A DNA stretch of 64,000 nt, taken from positions 1 to 64,000 of the forward strand of contig CAZPKH010000006.1 in NCBI GenBank assembly GCA_964587165.1, given 5' to 3'. A program made the translations under genes and the position numbers. Within the stretch, counting starts at the first letter, position 1. Each line of letters begins with the position of its first letter. The notes beneath the pieces are model-generated. The model was not told where the DNA came from. It worked only from the letters and a program-made list of their open reading frames with translations, and searched no databases. Of the stretch, positions 1-8,957 are shown piece by piece. This stretch comes from CAZPKH01 sp964587165 (GTDB lineage: Bacteria > Bacteroidota > Bacteroidia > Bacteroidales > Muribaculaceae).

Positions 1-1535
1 CCGAACTCGTTGCCCATGAAGTTGAGGTAGCCGCCGTTGATGAGCGACGCGGTGACAAGGCGTATCATCTTGTGCAGGGCCATGCCGCGGGCCACGGTCA
101 TGTTGTCGTCGTCGACCATCATGTGCCAGTACATCTCTTTGTCGATGAGGCGGAATATCACCGTCTTATCGCCCACGAGCGCCTGGTCGTGGCTCTCGAC
201 GTAGCTTATGGTCTTCTCGTCGGCGCGACGGTTGGTGAGCTCCCACATTATAGAAGTAGGGTGCCACTCTTCGTCTGCTTTCTCTTTGAGGGTCTTGATC
301 CAGTAGTCGGGTATACCCATCGCCATGCGGTAGTCGAACCCTATGCCGCCGTCCTTGACGGGTATGGCAAGGCCGGGCATACCGCTCATCTCCTCGGCTA
401 TGGTGATGGCGTTGCGGTTGATGGAGTGTATCAGTTTGTTGGCCAGCGTTAGGTAGGTTATGGCGTTGACATCCTGGCCGCCGTCGTAGTAGTCGGCATA
501 GCCGCCGAATGCCTGCCCCAGGCCGTGGTTGTAGTAGAGCATGGATGTTACGCCGTCGAACCGGAAGCCGTCGAAGTGGTATTCGTCCATCCAGTATTTG
601 CAGTTTGAGAGCAGGAAGTGGAGCACTTCGTTCTTGCCGTAGTCGAAGCAGAGGGAGTCCCATGCCGGGTGCTCGCGGCGGTGGTCGCCGTAGAAGTACA
701 GGTCGTGTGATCCGTCGAGGCGTCCGAGGCCTTCGTTTTCATTTTTCACGGCGTGGCTGTGCACGATATCCATTATCACGCCTATGCCGCGCGAGTGGGC
801 ATCGTCGATCAGGGCCTTAAGCTCTTCGGGTGTGCCGAAGCGGCTTGAGGCTGCGAAGAAGTTGCTCACGTGGTAGCCGAACGAACCGTAGTAAGGATGC
901 TCCTGTATGGCCATGATCTGTATGCAGTTGTAGCCGTCGGCAGCGATGCGTGGCAGCACGTTTTTGCGGAACTCGGTGTATGTGCCGAGCCCCTCTTTCT
1001 GCTGGCTCATGCCGATGTGGCACTCATATATCAGCAGAGGGTCGGTCGATGTGCGGAATCGTTTTACTTTCCATTTGTACTCTTTGTCGGGAGCCCATAC
1101 CTGAGCGGAGAACACTTTGGTGGCCTCGTCCTGCACCACGCGGTTGGCGTATGCGGGTATGCGCTCGCCCTGTCCGCCGTCCCATCTTACGATCATCTTG
1201 TATAGGTCGCCGTGGTGGAGCGCGTCGGGTTTGAGCTTGATCTCCCACACGCCGTTATCCTTGCGCTTGAGGCGGTATTTTATCAGTTCTTTCCATCGGG
1301 AGAAGTCGCCCACGAGGGTTATCTCAGTGGCGTTGGGCGCCCATTCGCGGAATACCCATCCGTCGGGTGTGCGGTGGAGGCCGAAATAATTGTGGGCGTT
1401 GGCAAACTCCTCAAGGTTTTTGCACCCCTGAGTCAGGTCGGCTTCCTTTTTGAGGGCATCCTGATGTCGGCCTTCGATGGCTTCGGCGAAAGGCTCGAGC
1501 CACGGGTCGTTTTTGATAAGATTCAATTTAGCCAT
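1..1535 (-). CDS. glgB: 1,4-alpha-glucan branching enzyme, 3' end cut by window edge
   Basis: Makes the alpha-1,6 branches of glycogen in the cytoplasm. I read an uninterrupted frame of 511 codons from ATG at 1535 to the window start, so the C-terminal part is missing. An N-terminal CBM48-like domain (about residues 45-140) precedes the GH13 barrel. The four GH13 regions are visible: MDIVHSH near residue 254, GFRFDGV near 323 with the nucleophile Asp, AEEMSG near 379 with the acid/base Glu, and VESHDQ near 446. The long form with VESHDQ and MGNEFG resembles the eukaryotic-type branching enzyme that Bacteroidetes carry. No glycogen synthase is next to it inside the window. Confidence 0.95.
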   Translation of the reverse strand, partial: MAKLNLIKNDPWLEPFAEAIEGRHQDALKKEADLTQGCKNLEEFANAHNYFGLHRTPDGWVFREWAPNATEITLVGDFSRWKELIKYRLKRKDNGVWEIKLKPDALHHGDLYKMIVRWDGGQGERIPAYANRVVQDEATKVFSAQVWAPDKEYKWKVKRFRTSTDPLLIYECHIGMSQQKEGLGTYTEFRKNVLPRIAADGYNCIQIMAIQEHPYYGSFGYHVSNFFAASSRFGTPEELKALIDDAHSRGIGVIMDIVHSHAVKNENEGLGRLDGSHDLYFYGDHRREHPAWDSLCFDYGKNEVLHFLLSNCKYWMDEYHFDGFRFDGVTSMLYYNHGLGQAFGGYADYYDGGQDVNAITYLTLANKLIHSINRNAITIAEEMSGMPGLAIPVKDGGIGFDYRMAMGIPDYWIKTLKEKADEEWHPTSIMWELTNRRADEKTISYVESHDQALVGDKTVIFRLIDKEMYWHMMVDDDNMTVARGMALHKMIRLVTASLINGGYLNFMGNEF

Positions 1536-1613
1536 GAGCGTATATCGAAAGAGTGGTTTTCTGTGATTATTTTCCTAAGGGCTCGGCGGTGTAATCCGGG
1601 AGTCATACGGCTA

Positions 1614-1621
1614 CAAATGTA
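1614..1621 (-). promoter_or_regulatory. -7 box, glgB promoter
   Basis: TACATTTG on the minus strand fits the Bacteroidetes TAnnTTTG consensus. It lies about 79 bases before the glgB start. No convincing -33 TTG at the usual 19-21 base spacing was seen. Confidence 0.4.
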
Positions 1622-1716
1622 GCAAACTTGATGCAAATTCGGGCTTAATTTTGTGAAATTTTTGATCAGTGTAGAAAAATATCGAGGCTCGGGAGGGTGT
1701 TGCATCAGAAAATTGT

Positions 1717-1724
1717 TAAATTTG
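1717..1724 (+). promoter_or_regulatory. -7 box, cdsA promoter
   Basis: TAAATTTG, a full match to TAnnTTTG, 21 bases before the cdsA start codon. The nearest TTG upstream is only 14 bases away, so the -33 element is weak. Confidence 0.5.
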
Positions 1725-1745
1725 CAATTATAAAACCTCAGCTAT

Positions 1746-2573
1746 ATGAATGGAGTAATAGTTCGCTCGCTTTCGGGCATAGTCTATATGGCGGTGATAA
1801 TCTGCGGTATCCTGCTCGGACCGGCAGTGTTTCAGTGTTTTCTGGTGCTCTTTGCGGTGCTTGCACTGGTGGAGTTCTACCGTCTTACCAATCACCATGC
1901 CGAGCGGTTCACTTCGCTTGCTCTCGATGTGGCGGGTGGAGTGGCCGGTGTGCTCGGGCTCTTTGCATGGGCTGCCGGCAAGGAGGAGATGGCCCAGGTG
2001 CTCGGCACACTGTTTATCATCTACCTTATAGCGCGGCTGGTGCTTCAGCTGTACACCCGCGAGCGCGCCCCTATCGACAATCTGGCCTACGGCTTCATGG
2101 GGCAGCTATATATTGTTCTCCCTCTCGGGCTTATGTCGTTTGTCAAGATGCAGCCGCTTTGGGGCGGGTACGTGCTTCTGGCCATGTTTGTGATGATATG
2201 GCTCAACGACACGGGCGCTTTCTGTGTAGGGTCGCTCATCGGCCGCCACAAGCTTTTTGAGCGCGTATCGCCCAAAAAGTCGTGGGAAGGCTTTGTCGGC
2301 GGGATGGTGTTTGCCATTGCCGGTGCCGTGATAATGAAGCAATTTTTCTCAGGAGCGTTTGAGGCTTTCACGATGTGGCAGATGGTAGGCATGGGTGTGG
2401 TGGTGAGCGTGTTCGCCACATGGGGCGATCTGGTCGAGAGCCTGATCAAGCGCACACTCGGTGTCAAGGACTCCGGGCATCTCATACCCGGTCACGGCGG
2501 GATACTCGATCGCATCGACTCGCTGCTGCTTGTATCGCCGGCACTGCTTGTGTATCTGATCATTATAATGTGA
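1746..2573 (+). CDS. cdsA: phosphatidate cytidylyltransferase
   Basis: Converts phosphatidate and CTP to CDP-diacylglycerol, the branch point of phospholipid synthesis, in the inner membrane. The 275-residue protein is almost entirely hydrophobic segments. It ends with the family signature at about residues 234-259: an IKR start, then KDSGH, PGHGG and DRID, which supply the metal and substrate contacts. Length is normal for CdsA. It heads a plus-strand run and is followed after 18 bases by an alcohol dehydrogenase, so the two may be co-transcribed, although no metabolic link is obvious. Confidence 0.95.
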   Translation: MNGVIVRSLSGIVYMAVIICGILLGPAVFQCFLVLFAVLALVEFYRLTNHHAERFTSLALDVAGGVAGVLGLFAWAAGKEEMAQVLGTLFIIYLIARLVLQLYTRERAPIDNLAYGFMGQLYIVLPLGLMSFVKMQPLWGGYVLLAMFVMIWLNDTGAFCVGSLIGRHKLFERVSPKKSWEGFVGGMVFAIAGAVIMKQFFSGAFEAFTMWQMVGMGVVVSVFATWGDLVESLIKRTLGVKDSGHLIPGHGGILDRIDSLLLVSPALLVYLIIIM

Positions 2574-2591
2574 TAATAATTACTTCAAGAT

Positions 2592-3764
2592 ATGGATAAT
2601 TTCAGCTATTGGGCACCCACCAGATATGTGTTCGGGCGCGGTGTTGAGGACCGGACCGGAGAGCTCACCCGGCAGATGGGAGCCCGCCGCGTGCTGGTGG
2701 TTTACGGCAAAGGATCGGTGGTGCGCAGCGGACTGCTCGACCGTGTGCACCGCTCGCTGCGTGAGGCCGATGTGGAGTATATCGATCTCAGCGGCGTAAA
2801 GCCTAATCCGGAGGACGACGAGGTGCGCCGCGGCATAGCGCTGATGCGCAGCAACTGCCTCGACGGTCTGGTGGCCGTGGGTGGCGGCTCGACTATCGAC
2901 ACTGCTAAAGCTATAGCGGCCGGAGTGCCTTACGACGGCGATTTCTGGGACTTCTGGGCAGGCAAAGCCACCGTGCAGACCGCTCTTCCGGTGGGGGTGG
3001 TGCTCACCATCCCCGCGGCAGGAAGCGAAGGATCGGGCAATTCGGTGATAACACGTATCGATACCAAGCAGAAAATATCGCTGCGCACCGACTACTGGCT
3101 CCGGCCAAAGTTTGCCGTAATGAACCCCGAGCTCACCTTCACACTCCCGCCATATCAGACGGCGAGCGGCATCGCCGACATGATGGCTCATATCATGGAG
3201 CGCTACTTCACTTCGACCGACGATGTGCAGACCACCGACCGTGTGGCCGAAGGGGTGCTTCAGGCGATCATAGAGGAGGCTCCCAAAGTGATGGCTGCCC
3301 CCGACGACTATCAGGCGCGCGCCAACATAATGTGGGCCGGCACTCTGGCACACAACGGTGTGTGCGGATGTGGCCGCACCGAGGATTGGGTGAGCCATTT
3401 CATGGAGCACGAGATATCGGCTATCTATGGTGTGACCCATGGTGCGGGGCTGGCTGTGGTATTCCCGGCTTATCTGACATTCATGGCCGGGCATAAGCCT
3501 GAGCGAGTGGCGCAGCTTGCACGCCGCGTATGGCATGTCGACCCGCACATGCCCGATCAAGCTACGGCCATGGAGGGTGTGCGCTGCCTCAAGGCATTCT
3601 TCGGCAGCCTCGGCCTCCCCGTCACATTTGCCGAGCTGGGAGTCGCCGAGCCCGACATTGATCTTCTCGTCAAGAATCTTCACGCCAATAAAGGCGACGA
3701 GATAGGTGCTTACTACCGGCTTCGCGCCGACGATACAGCCGCCATCTACCGGCTTATGCTTTAG
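2592..3764 (+). CDS. iron-containing alcohol dehydrogenase (butanol dehydrogenase-like)
   Basis: A 390-residue group III alcohol dehydrogenase that probably reduces aldehydes with NAD(P)H. The nucleotide-binding motif GGGSTIDTAKA is at about residues 97-107. The metal-binding helix with SHFMEHE and GVTHGAG, carrying the conserved histidines, is at about residues 267-287. The sequence resembles the YqhD/BdhA group, which acts on butanal and other short aldehydes, but the substrate cannot be read from sequence. It follows cdsA by 18 bases and precedes a GNAT-like gene by 17 bases. Confidence 0.9.
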   Translation: MDNFSYWAPTRYVFGRGVEDRTGELTRQMGARRVLVVYGKGSVVRSGLLDRVHRSLREADVEYIDLSGVKPNPEDDEVRRGIALMRSNCLDGLVAVGGGSTIDTAKAIAAGVPYDGDFWDFWAGKATVQTALPVGVVLTIPAAGSEGSGNSVITRIDTKQKISLRTDYWLRPKFAVMNPELTFTLPPYQTASGIADMMAHIMERYFTSTDDVQTTDRVAEGVLQAIIEEAPKVMAAPDDYQARANIMWAGTLAHNGVCGCGRTEDWVSHFMEHEISAIYGVTHGAGLAVVFPAYLTFMAGHKPERVAQLARRVWHVDPHMPDQATAMEGVRCLKAFFGSLGLPVTFAELGVAEPDIDLLVKNLHANKGDEIGAYYRLRADDTAAIYRLML

Positions 3765-3781
3765 AGACAGGCTTTTAATCT

Positions 3782-4717
3782 ATGATAGCGGAGCGCATCG
3801 ATTCAGGCGAGTATGCCCGGTTGTTTGTCAGTGGGCAGGCACCGGGGCTTCATCTGTACAACTCCGTAGATTTCAGCACCCTCACCGGGAGCTGTGCCTC
3901 CATCGAGCCGCAATATTGGCTGATGCACGACACCAAGCCCCGTTGCGGCATAGTTGCCGGCAAGCGCTCCGACGGTCTGCTTGCATCACCCTTTTCAGCA
4001 CCATTTGGCGGCCCGGTGTTCACCAAACACCCTCAGCCTGCTACTGTGCTCGCTGCTATGGAGGCACTTGCCGCGGAGTGCCCGGCGATGCGTATTACCC
4101 TCCCTCCGGCATTCATGCAGCCGGAGCTGAACGCCCGCATCGTGGCCTCTTTATTGCAGATCGGGCGATTGGATCATGCCGACCTGAATTATCATTATCC
4201 GCTCGACAGCGTAGGCCGTTTCGATGAGCGGCTCGACCGCTCGGCGCGCCAGAAGCTGCATGAGGCGGAGCGTGCAGGGTTCGGCTTTGAAGTTCTTGAC
4301 CCTGCTGCCGCCGACGATTCAGCGCGCGCATATACCGTGATCGAGGCCAACCGCCGCGCTCACGCCTATCCTCTTGCCATGTCGCTCGAGCAGGTTCGTG
4401 CCACAGCTGCCGTGGCTTCGGGCATGATGATGATGCTCACACTCGACGGTGCAGATGTGGCCGCAGTGGTGGCGCATCGCGTCCGTGCAGATGTGGCGCA
4501 GATAGTATATTGGGGCGATTCTCCCGGCTTCAGCCGCCTGCGCCCTATGAATCTGTTGCCGCGCTGCGTATTCTCGCATCTTGCCTCATTAGGCTTCAGG
4601 TATGCCGACATCGGCCCTGCCGCATCCGGCGGCATTGTCGATCAGGGGCTTGCCTCCTACAAAGAGTCGATCGGGTGTCTTCCGTCGCTTAAGCCAACAT
4701 TCAACTTGCCGCAATGA
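3782..4717 (+). CDS. GNAT/FemAB-like acyltransferase, substrate unknown
   Basis: A 311-residue cytoplasmic protein without signal peptide. Two stretches suggest the Fem/GNAT fold: ARQKLHEAERAGFGFEV in the middle (about 158-174), typical of Fem-like transferases, and a C-terminal block with MNLLPRCVFSHLASLGF, YADIG and GLASYKESIG, as in peptidoglycan-bridge and BioF2-like acetyltransferases. The stop overlaps the next start as ATGA (4717/4714), so translation is probably coupled to the ABC ATPase downstream. Substrate and acyl donor are unknown; this is a fold-level call. Confidence 0.6.
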   Translation: MIAERIDSGEYARLFVSGQAPGLHLYNSVDFSTLTGSCASIEPQYWLMHDTKPRCGIVAGKRSDGLLASPFSAPFGGPVFTKHPQPATVLAAMEALAAECPAMRITLPPAFMQPELNARIVASLLQIGRLDHADLNYHYPLDSVGRFDERLDRSARQKLHEAERAGFGFEVLDPAAADDSARAYTVIEANRRAHAYPLAMSLEQVRATAAVASGMMMMLTLDGADVAAVVAHRVRADVAQIVYWGDSPGFSRLRPMNLLPRCVFSHLASLGFRYADIGPAASGGIVDQGLASYKESIGCLPSLKPTFNLPQ

Positions 4718-5454
4718 TCGCTCTCGACCACCTTTCGCTCGGCTACGGCCGGCGCATCCTCATGTGCGACGTCGATGCTACCGTAGCCGACGGTCGGCTT
4801 GTGGCTCTGATAGGGCGTAACGGCTCGGGTAAGTCGACTCTGCTGCGCGCCTTGGCCGGCATCGAGCGGCCGGTCGGCGGCCGCGTGCTCGTCGACGGTA
4901 TCGCAATAGGCTCCCTCGCGGCTCAGCAGCGGGCGCGCAAAGTGGCATTCGTGGCCTCCGGACGCGCTCACGCCGACCGTATGACAGCTACAGAAGCAGT
5001 CTCGCTCGCCCGCGCTCCGTATACAGGGTGGAGCGGCTCGCTTTCGGCCGACGACAAGCGTATCGTGGCCGCCGCGCTCTCGCAGGTAGGTATGTCGGAA
5101 TATGCCGACCGTCATATCGACAGCCTCAGCGACGGCGAGGCGCAGCGCATCATGATAGCCCGCGCCTTGGCTCAGGATACCCCTGTTCTGCTGCTCGACG
5201 AGCCGACAGCGCCTCTCGATCTGCCCTCGCGCCACCGGCTGGGGCAGATGCTTGGCGAGTGCGCACATGGCAGCGGGCGCACTGTGATATTTTCGACTCA
5301 CGAGCTCGACATTGCTCTGAGGTATGCCGACGATATTATGCTCATAGATACTCCGCGGCTTCTGCTGCTTGATGTGCCGACTATGCTTGCCGAAGGTCAT
5401 ATCCGCCGGCTGTTCGGAGAAATTGTTTATGGCGATGAGTATCGAAAGATTTGA
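4714..5454 (+). CDS. ABC transporter ATP-binding protein (FecE/BtuD-like), no permease adjacent
   Basis: A 246-residue ATPase subunit. The Walker A GRNGSGKST is at about residues 34-42, the signature SDGEAQRIMIARAL near 138, and Walker B VLLLDEP near 158, followed by a switch histidine in FSTHELD. Its closest look-alikes are the FecE/BtuD/FhuC group that powers metallophore, haem or cobamide uptake. No FecCD-type permease or binding protein lies in the window, which is unusual for this family. It overlaps the GNAT-like gene by 4 bases and the DUF2284 gene by 26 bases. Confidence 0.9.
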   Translation: MIALDHLSLGYGRRILMCDVDATVADGRLVALIGRNGSGKSTLLRALAGIERPVGGRVLVDGIAIGSLAAQQRARKVAFVASGRAHADRMTATEAVSLARAPYTGWSGSLSADDKRIVAAALSQVGMSEYADRHIDSLSDGEAQRIMIARALAQDTPVLLLDEPTAPLDLPSRHRLGQMLGECAHGSGRTVIFSTHELDIALRYADDIMLIDTPRLLLLDVPTMLAEGHIRRLFGEIVYGDEYRKI

Positions 5455-5956
5455 AGCTCGGCTGCCGATGTCGGAATTTTTGGCCGTATACCGTGCCGAG
5501 CCCGACCGAGTCCGTTCTTACTGTGCGGAGTGCGGCAACTACGGCCGGTGCTGGCTCTGTCCGCCGTTCGACTACGACCCTTTGGAGCGGTTCGGTCGCT
5601 TCACCCGGGTGCGAGTCTTTGCATCAAAGATCTATACAGAAGGTGCGGGGCAGACAGCGCAGCAGCTTTTTGAGCCCGAGCGGCGGCGCGTCGAGTCGCG
5701 ACTGCGGCAGCTTGAGGCTGCTTCGGGCGGCATGTCGCTCGCGTTTGCAGGGAAGTGTCTGTATTGCAACGAGTGCTCGCGGTTGCATGGCGAGCCGTGC
5801 CGCCACCCTGAGCTCGCACGCCCGTCGCTCGAATCGTGGGGAATAGATGTCGTCCTGCTGGCTGAAAAGCTTTTCGGAATCCCGCTGCTATGGTCCGACG
5901 ATCCGCGGCGTCTCCCCGCCTACCTCACCTTCGTCAGTGCCCTGCTGATAAAATAG
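5429..5956 (+). CDS. DUF2284 predicted metal-binding protein
   Basis: I chose ATG 5429 because GGAGA lies 8 bases upstream and this start gives the family's usual length (175 residues). A longer in-frame start at 5369 would sit well inside the ABC gene. Two cysteine clusters stand out: CAECGNYGRCWLCPPF near residue 32 (C-x2-C-x5-C-x2-C), and KCLYCNECSRLHGEPC in the middle (C-x2-C-x2-C-x7-C). They could hold Fe-S clusters or other metals. The function of the family is not established. The overlap with an ABC ATPase suggests a role near metal or cofactor uptake, which is inference. Confidence 0.8.
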   Translation: MAMSIERFEARLPMSEFLAVYRAEPDRVRSYCAECGNYGRCWLCPPFDYDPLERFGRFTRVRVFASKIYTEGAGQTAQQLFEPERRRVESRLRQLEAASGGMSLAFAGKCLYCNECSRLHGEPCRHPELARPSLESWGIDVVLLAEKLFGIPLLWSDDPRRLPAYLTFVSALLIK

Positions 5957-5980
5957 CGCGAGCCCAGAAGCCCGCGCTAT
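5953..5980. terminator. bidirectional terminator hairpin
   Basis: ATAGCGCG pairs with CGCGCTAT, with an inner GC pair. On the minus strand the stem is followed by TTTTATCA, so it probably ends the lipoprotein transcript. On the plus strand it overlaps the stop codon of the DUF2284 gene. Confidence 0.7.
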
Positions 5981-5996
5981 CATAATAATTGCTTAG

Positions 5997-7133
5997 TTAT
6001 TTATCCTGCTGAATATAGATGTCCCAATAAATCGGGAGGCAAGAGAATCTTCCGAGCGCATATTCTTTGCCGGGGAAAATATCGCCATCAGATATACGGA
6101 TCTGACGTGTCTTGCCTGTGGTGTTTTTTGAGATGCTGTATTCGATACGTTTCGAGCCATCAGGAGTACCGACAATTTTGATTTTTGCCCATCCTAAATC
6201 GTATACACCTTCAGAGTTCTTTATCTTGTCGACATCGAGTATAGTCCATCCGTCGTAAGGATGCCATCCGCTTTTACCATGATCAATGGCTTCCTGAACA
6301 GGGTCGCCAATCTTTTCTGAAAATCCGGGATCTATCTCCACATTTTCAGGAAGAATAAATCCTTCTGAGGTAAAAGAGGAATAATACATAGGGTCATACG
6401 ATACTGTAAAAGCACCATCCTCTCCATCCGGGGATATTTCAGCTTTATCTCCGGGGGAAAATAGATAAAAAAAGCGAGTGGCATCGAGCGGTTGTGGAAA
6501 ACCATCTACTGATCGCAGCTGAAGCACTATTAGAGAGCAAGTGGTATATTGAGTTTCGTTTATTCCTATAGCAAGGTCTATTTTTATGGCACGTTCACCT
6601 TCTGTAAAATTTGTCCATTCGGGAGCATTTACCGACTCGCTGACGGTGAGGCCTATTTCGCCATCAACTGTGTTTATCTCAGCAGACAGCCAATCTATTT
6701 CGGCGGGTAGTTCCATAGGCTCTATATTTAAATCAATCCATGGATCGAGGCCTGTTCCGAATTTCGGTATGTCGTAGCTGTACGCTGCTATTATTTTAAT
6801 ATCGTTAATATTGAGATCAAGATCGGTATTTGGAGTTAATTTTTTTATAGCTACGAAATTTGAGTCTATTATATCTCCATTTTGATGATTTTTATCCAGG
6901 AGGTAACTGGGGATTCTTTCCATTATTCTAATGGTGTCACGTTTAAATTTATAGATCCCTTCTACGATATCGCGACCATCTGACCAAGTGCGAGATCCCT
7001 CCGGTGTCTGCATCTCCTGCGCCTCCATAGCGGGTTCATCTTCCACTGCTTCAGAGCATCCGGTTATACCGACCAAGGCAACCATTGCGACTATGTAAAG
7101 TGCAAATTTGAAGATAATAATATTTTTTCTCAT
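5997..7133 (-). CDS. hypothetical lipoprotein, AT-rich orphan
   Basis: A 378-residue protein that I do not recognise. ATG 7133 was preferred over the longer frame to 7190 because it begins a clean lipoprotein signal: MRKN, a hydrophobic core, then the lipobox GITGC with Cys26. The mature part is acidic and hydrophilic with no clear catalytic motif. Base composition is visibly more AT-rich than the surrounding genes, which hints at recent acquisition or a fast-evolving surface protein. It has its own promoter and terminator and is not in an operon. It is probably anchored in the outer membrane. Confidence 0.8.
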   Translation of the reverse strand: MRKNIIIFKFALYIVAMVALVGITGCSEAVEDEPAMEAQEMQTPEGSRTWSDGRDIVEGIYKFKRDTIRIMERIPSYLLDKNHQNGDIIDSNFVAIKKLTPNTDLDLNINDIKIIAAYSYDIPKFGTGLDPWIDLNIEPMELPAEIDWLSAEINTVDGEIGLTVSESVNAPEWTNFTEGERAIKIDLAIGINETQYTTCSLIVLQLRSVDGFPQPLDATRFFYLFSPGDKAEISPDGEDGAFTVSYDPMYYSSFTSEGFILPENVEIDPGFSEKIGDPVQEAIDHGKSGWHPYDGWTILDVDKIKNSEGVYDLGWAKIKIVGTPDGSKRIEYSISKNTTGKTRQIRISDGDIFPGKEYALGRFSCLPIYWDIYIQQDK

Positions 7134-7159
7134 AGTGATTATGATAATATTTGATTTTG

Positions 7160-7167
7160 CAAATATA
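7160..7167 (-). promoter_or_regulatory. -7 box, lipoprotein promoter
   Basis: TATATTTG on the minus strand, 26 bases before the chosen ATG at 7133. This also argues against the longer start at 7190, which would lie upstream of the promoter. Confidence 0.6.
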
Positions 7168-7367
7168 TGGGATGGAAAAACAAAATCCAAATAAATTTAA
7201 TAAAATTTTTAGGAAAAATTTTAAATAGAGATGATTTTGTGCGGCAAATCGGACAAAAAGTAACAATCGTTTTGCGGCTAAAATGTACTGTTCATGCGGG
7301 TTTCAGCCGATTTGTAGCCTTTGCGGGAGTGAAAAATGTCCGGTCGGTAGTTTTGTGACACCCGCTC

Positions 7368-8834
7368 TTATTTGAGCCAGAAGGAGCGGGTGAAGATGAC
7401 AAGGACGGTGAAGATCTCCAGACGGCCGATGAGCATGATGCCCGATAGGATCCATTTGCCCGCCATCGGCACGGCGTCGAAGTTGTTGCCGTAGCCTGTC
7501 ACACCGGCCCCGAGACCGGTATTCGACATGCACGAGAACGACGAGAAAAACGAGTCGATCAGAGGCATTCCCATGGCTGTGAGCAGTATGCCGCCGAGCA
7601 TTATCACCATCATGTATATGCACAGAAAGGCCATGATTTTAGATACGCGCTCAGGCGAGACGACTTTGCCCCCTATGCGCACGGTGTAGATAGTATTAGG
7701 GTTGAGGGTTCGTACGGTTTCGTTGTGCGTGCTTTGGAGCAGATAGTTCATACGGTCGAGCTTGGCGCCGCCCGATGTAGAGCCGGCACAGGCTCCGAAA
7801 AACATCATCAGAAAGACAAGGCTGAGCACCGTGGTGCCCCACAGCTCGAAGTTGTTGGCAGTATACCCGGTGGAGGTGAGGGTGGAGATGATCTGGAAGA
7901 GGGGGTCGATTGTCACGGAGTTCCACGATGTGGCCTGACCGTTGGCCACTATGCATATCACGAATACCACGAACATTATGACGATCACGCGCAGGTAGAT
8001 CTTGAACGTGTCGTTGTTGAGAGCACGGAAGTCGCCGAATGCCGCGCGGTAGATAAGCGAGAAGTTCACACCGCCTAAAAACATGAATATGATCAGCACC
8101 ACGTCGATATAGTTCGAGCTCCAGGCGGCGATGCTGTCGTCGGAGGTGGAGAAACCGCCTGTCGAGATGGTGCTGAACGAGTGGCAGATAGCCTCGAAAG
8201 CGTCCATCGGGCCGCACCACAGCAGCAGGAAAAGTATCACCGTGAGCACAAAGTATACACCCCAGAGTCCTTTGGCTGTCTGCGAAATGCGCGGCCGCAG
8301 CTTCTCGTGGGTGATACCGGTCACTTCGGAGTTGAACATCTGCACGCCCCCCTGGTTGTTGAGCATCGGCACTACGGCGAGAGTGAAGAGGATGATTCCC
8401 ATGCCGCCGATCCACTGCATCAGGCATCGCCACAAGATCATGCCGTGCGACAGCGACGAGGCCTGAAGCACACTCGCGCCCGTGGTGGTGAAGCCCGACA
8501 TCGACTCAAAGAATGCGTCGGCCACATCAAGGTTGAGGTCGGAGAGCATGAACGGCACCATCCCGAAAAGCGAGAATACCACCCACACCAGCGATGTGAG
8601 CAGAAACCCCTCTCGCTTGCCCATACGCGGGCTGGAGGGGTGTATGCACGTCACCATAAGGAGCCCGACGATAGCGGCCCCGGCTATGCTCCATAGAAAC
8701 GACTGCCAGTCGTCGTCGCCATAAGCCAGCGATGTGGCCATGGGTATGGTCATAAAGAGGGCTTCGCTCACGGTAAGCAGCCCCAGTACGCGGAGTATCT
8801 GGGCGATATTTATGCGTGTCAGAGAGTAAAACAT
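7368..8834 (-). CDS. trkH: TrkH-family potassium uptake protein
   Basis: A 488-residue membrane protein with many hydrophobic segments. The four pore-loop filters of the TrkH/KtrB fold are readable: TTTGAS, STGGFS, STGYTA and NTGLGAG, each with the key Gly. It imports K+, usually gated by a cytoplasmic RCK partner (TrkA/KtrA). No trkA-like gene lies beside it; the neighbours are a lipoprotein and a winged-helix gene. The partner must be outside this window or replaced. Length is normal for TrkH. Confidence 0.95.
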   Translation of the reverse strand: MFYSLTRINIAQILRVLGLLTVSEALFMTIPMATSLAYGDDDWQSFLWSIAGAAIVGLLMVTCIHPSSPRMGKREGFLLTSLVWVVFSLFGMVPFMLSDLNLDVADAFFESMSGFTTTGASVLQASSLSHGMILWRCLMQWIGGMGIILFTLAVVPMLNNQGGVQMFNSEVTGITHEKLRPRISQTAKGLWGVYFVLTVILFLLLWCGPMDAFEAICHSFSTISTGGFSTSDDSIAAWSSNYIDVVLIIFMFLGGVNFSLIYRAAFGDFRALNNDTFKIYLRVIVIMFVVFVICIVANGQATSWNSVTIDPLFQIISTLTSTGYTANNFELWGTTVLSLVFLMMFFGACAGSTSGGAKLDRMNYLLQSTHNETVRTLNPNTIYTVRIGGKVVSPERVSKIMAFLCIYMMVIMLGGILLTAMGMPLIDSFFSSFSCMSNTGLGAGVTGYGNNFDAVPMAGKWILSGIMLIGRLEIFTVLVIFTRSFWLK

Positions 8835-8860
8835 GCGGCTACGGTGGCGTTCTGCCGCGG

Positions 8861-8868
8861 CAAATTTA
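8861..8868 (-). promoter_or_regulatory. -7 box, trkH promoter
   Basis: TAAATTTG on the minus strand, 26 bases before the trkH ATG. A TTG-like -33 is possible at 22-base spacing (near 8891-8893). Confidence 0.6.
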
Positions 8869-8889
8869 GCAACTTTATTTTAAATAAAC

Positions 8890-8938
8890 GCAAAAAACCG
8901 ACAGGCGGCTGCATCGCATGCGCGATACAGTCGCCTGT
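8890..8938 (-). terminator. terminator after the winged-helix gene
   Basis: On the minus strand ACAGGCGACTG...CAGCCGCCTGT forms a roughly 17-bp stem with small mismatches around GCATGC. It is followed by CGGTTTTTTG, a classic intrinsic terminator between DUF2582 and trkH. Confidence 0.8.
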
Positions 8939-8957
8939 AGTATGGTGTGTTGGAGGA

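Noticed and set aside
1..1535. Separate short minus and plus open frames at the left edge
   Set aside because: All are shadows of one continuous branching-enzyme frame that reads without interruption from 1535 to the window edge.
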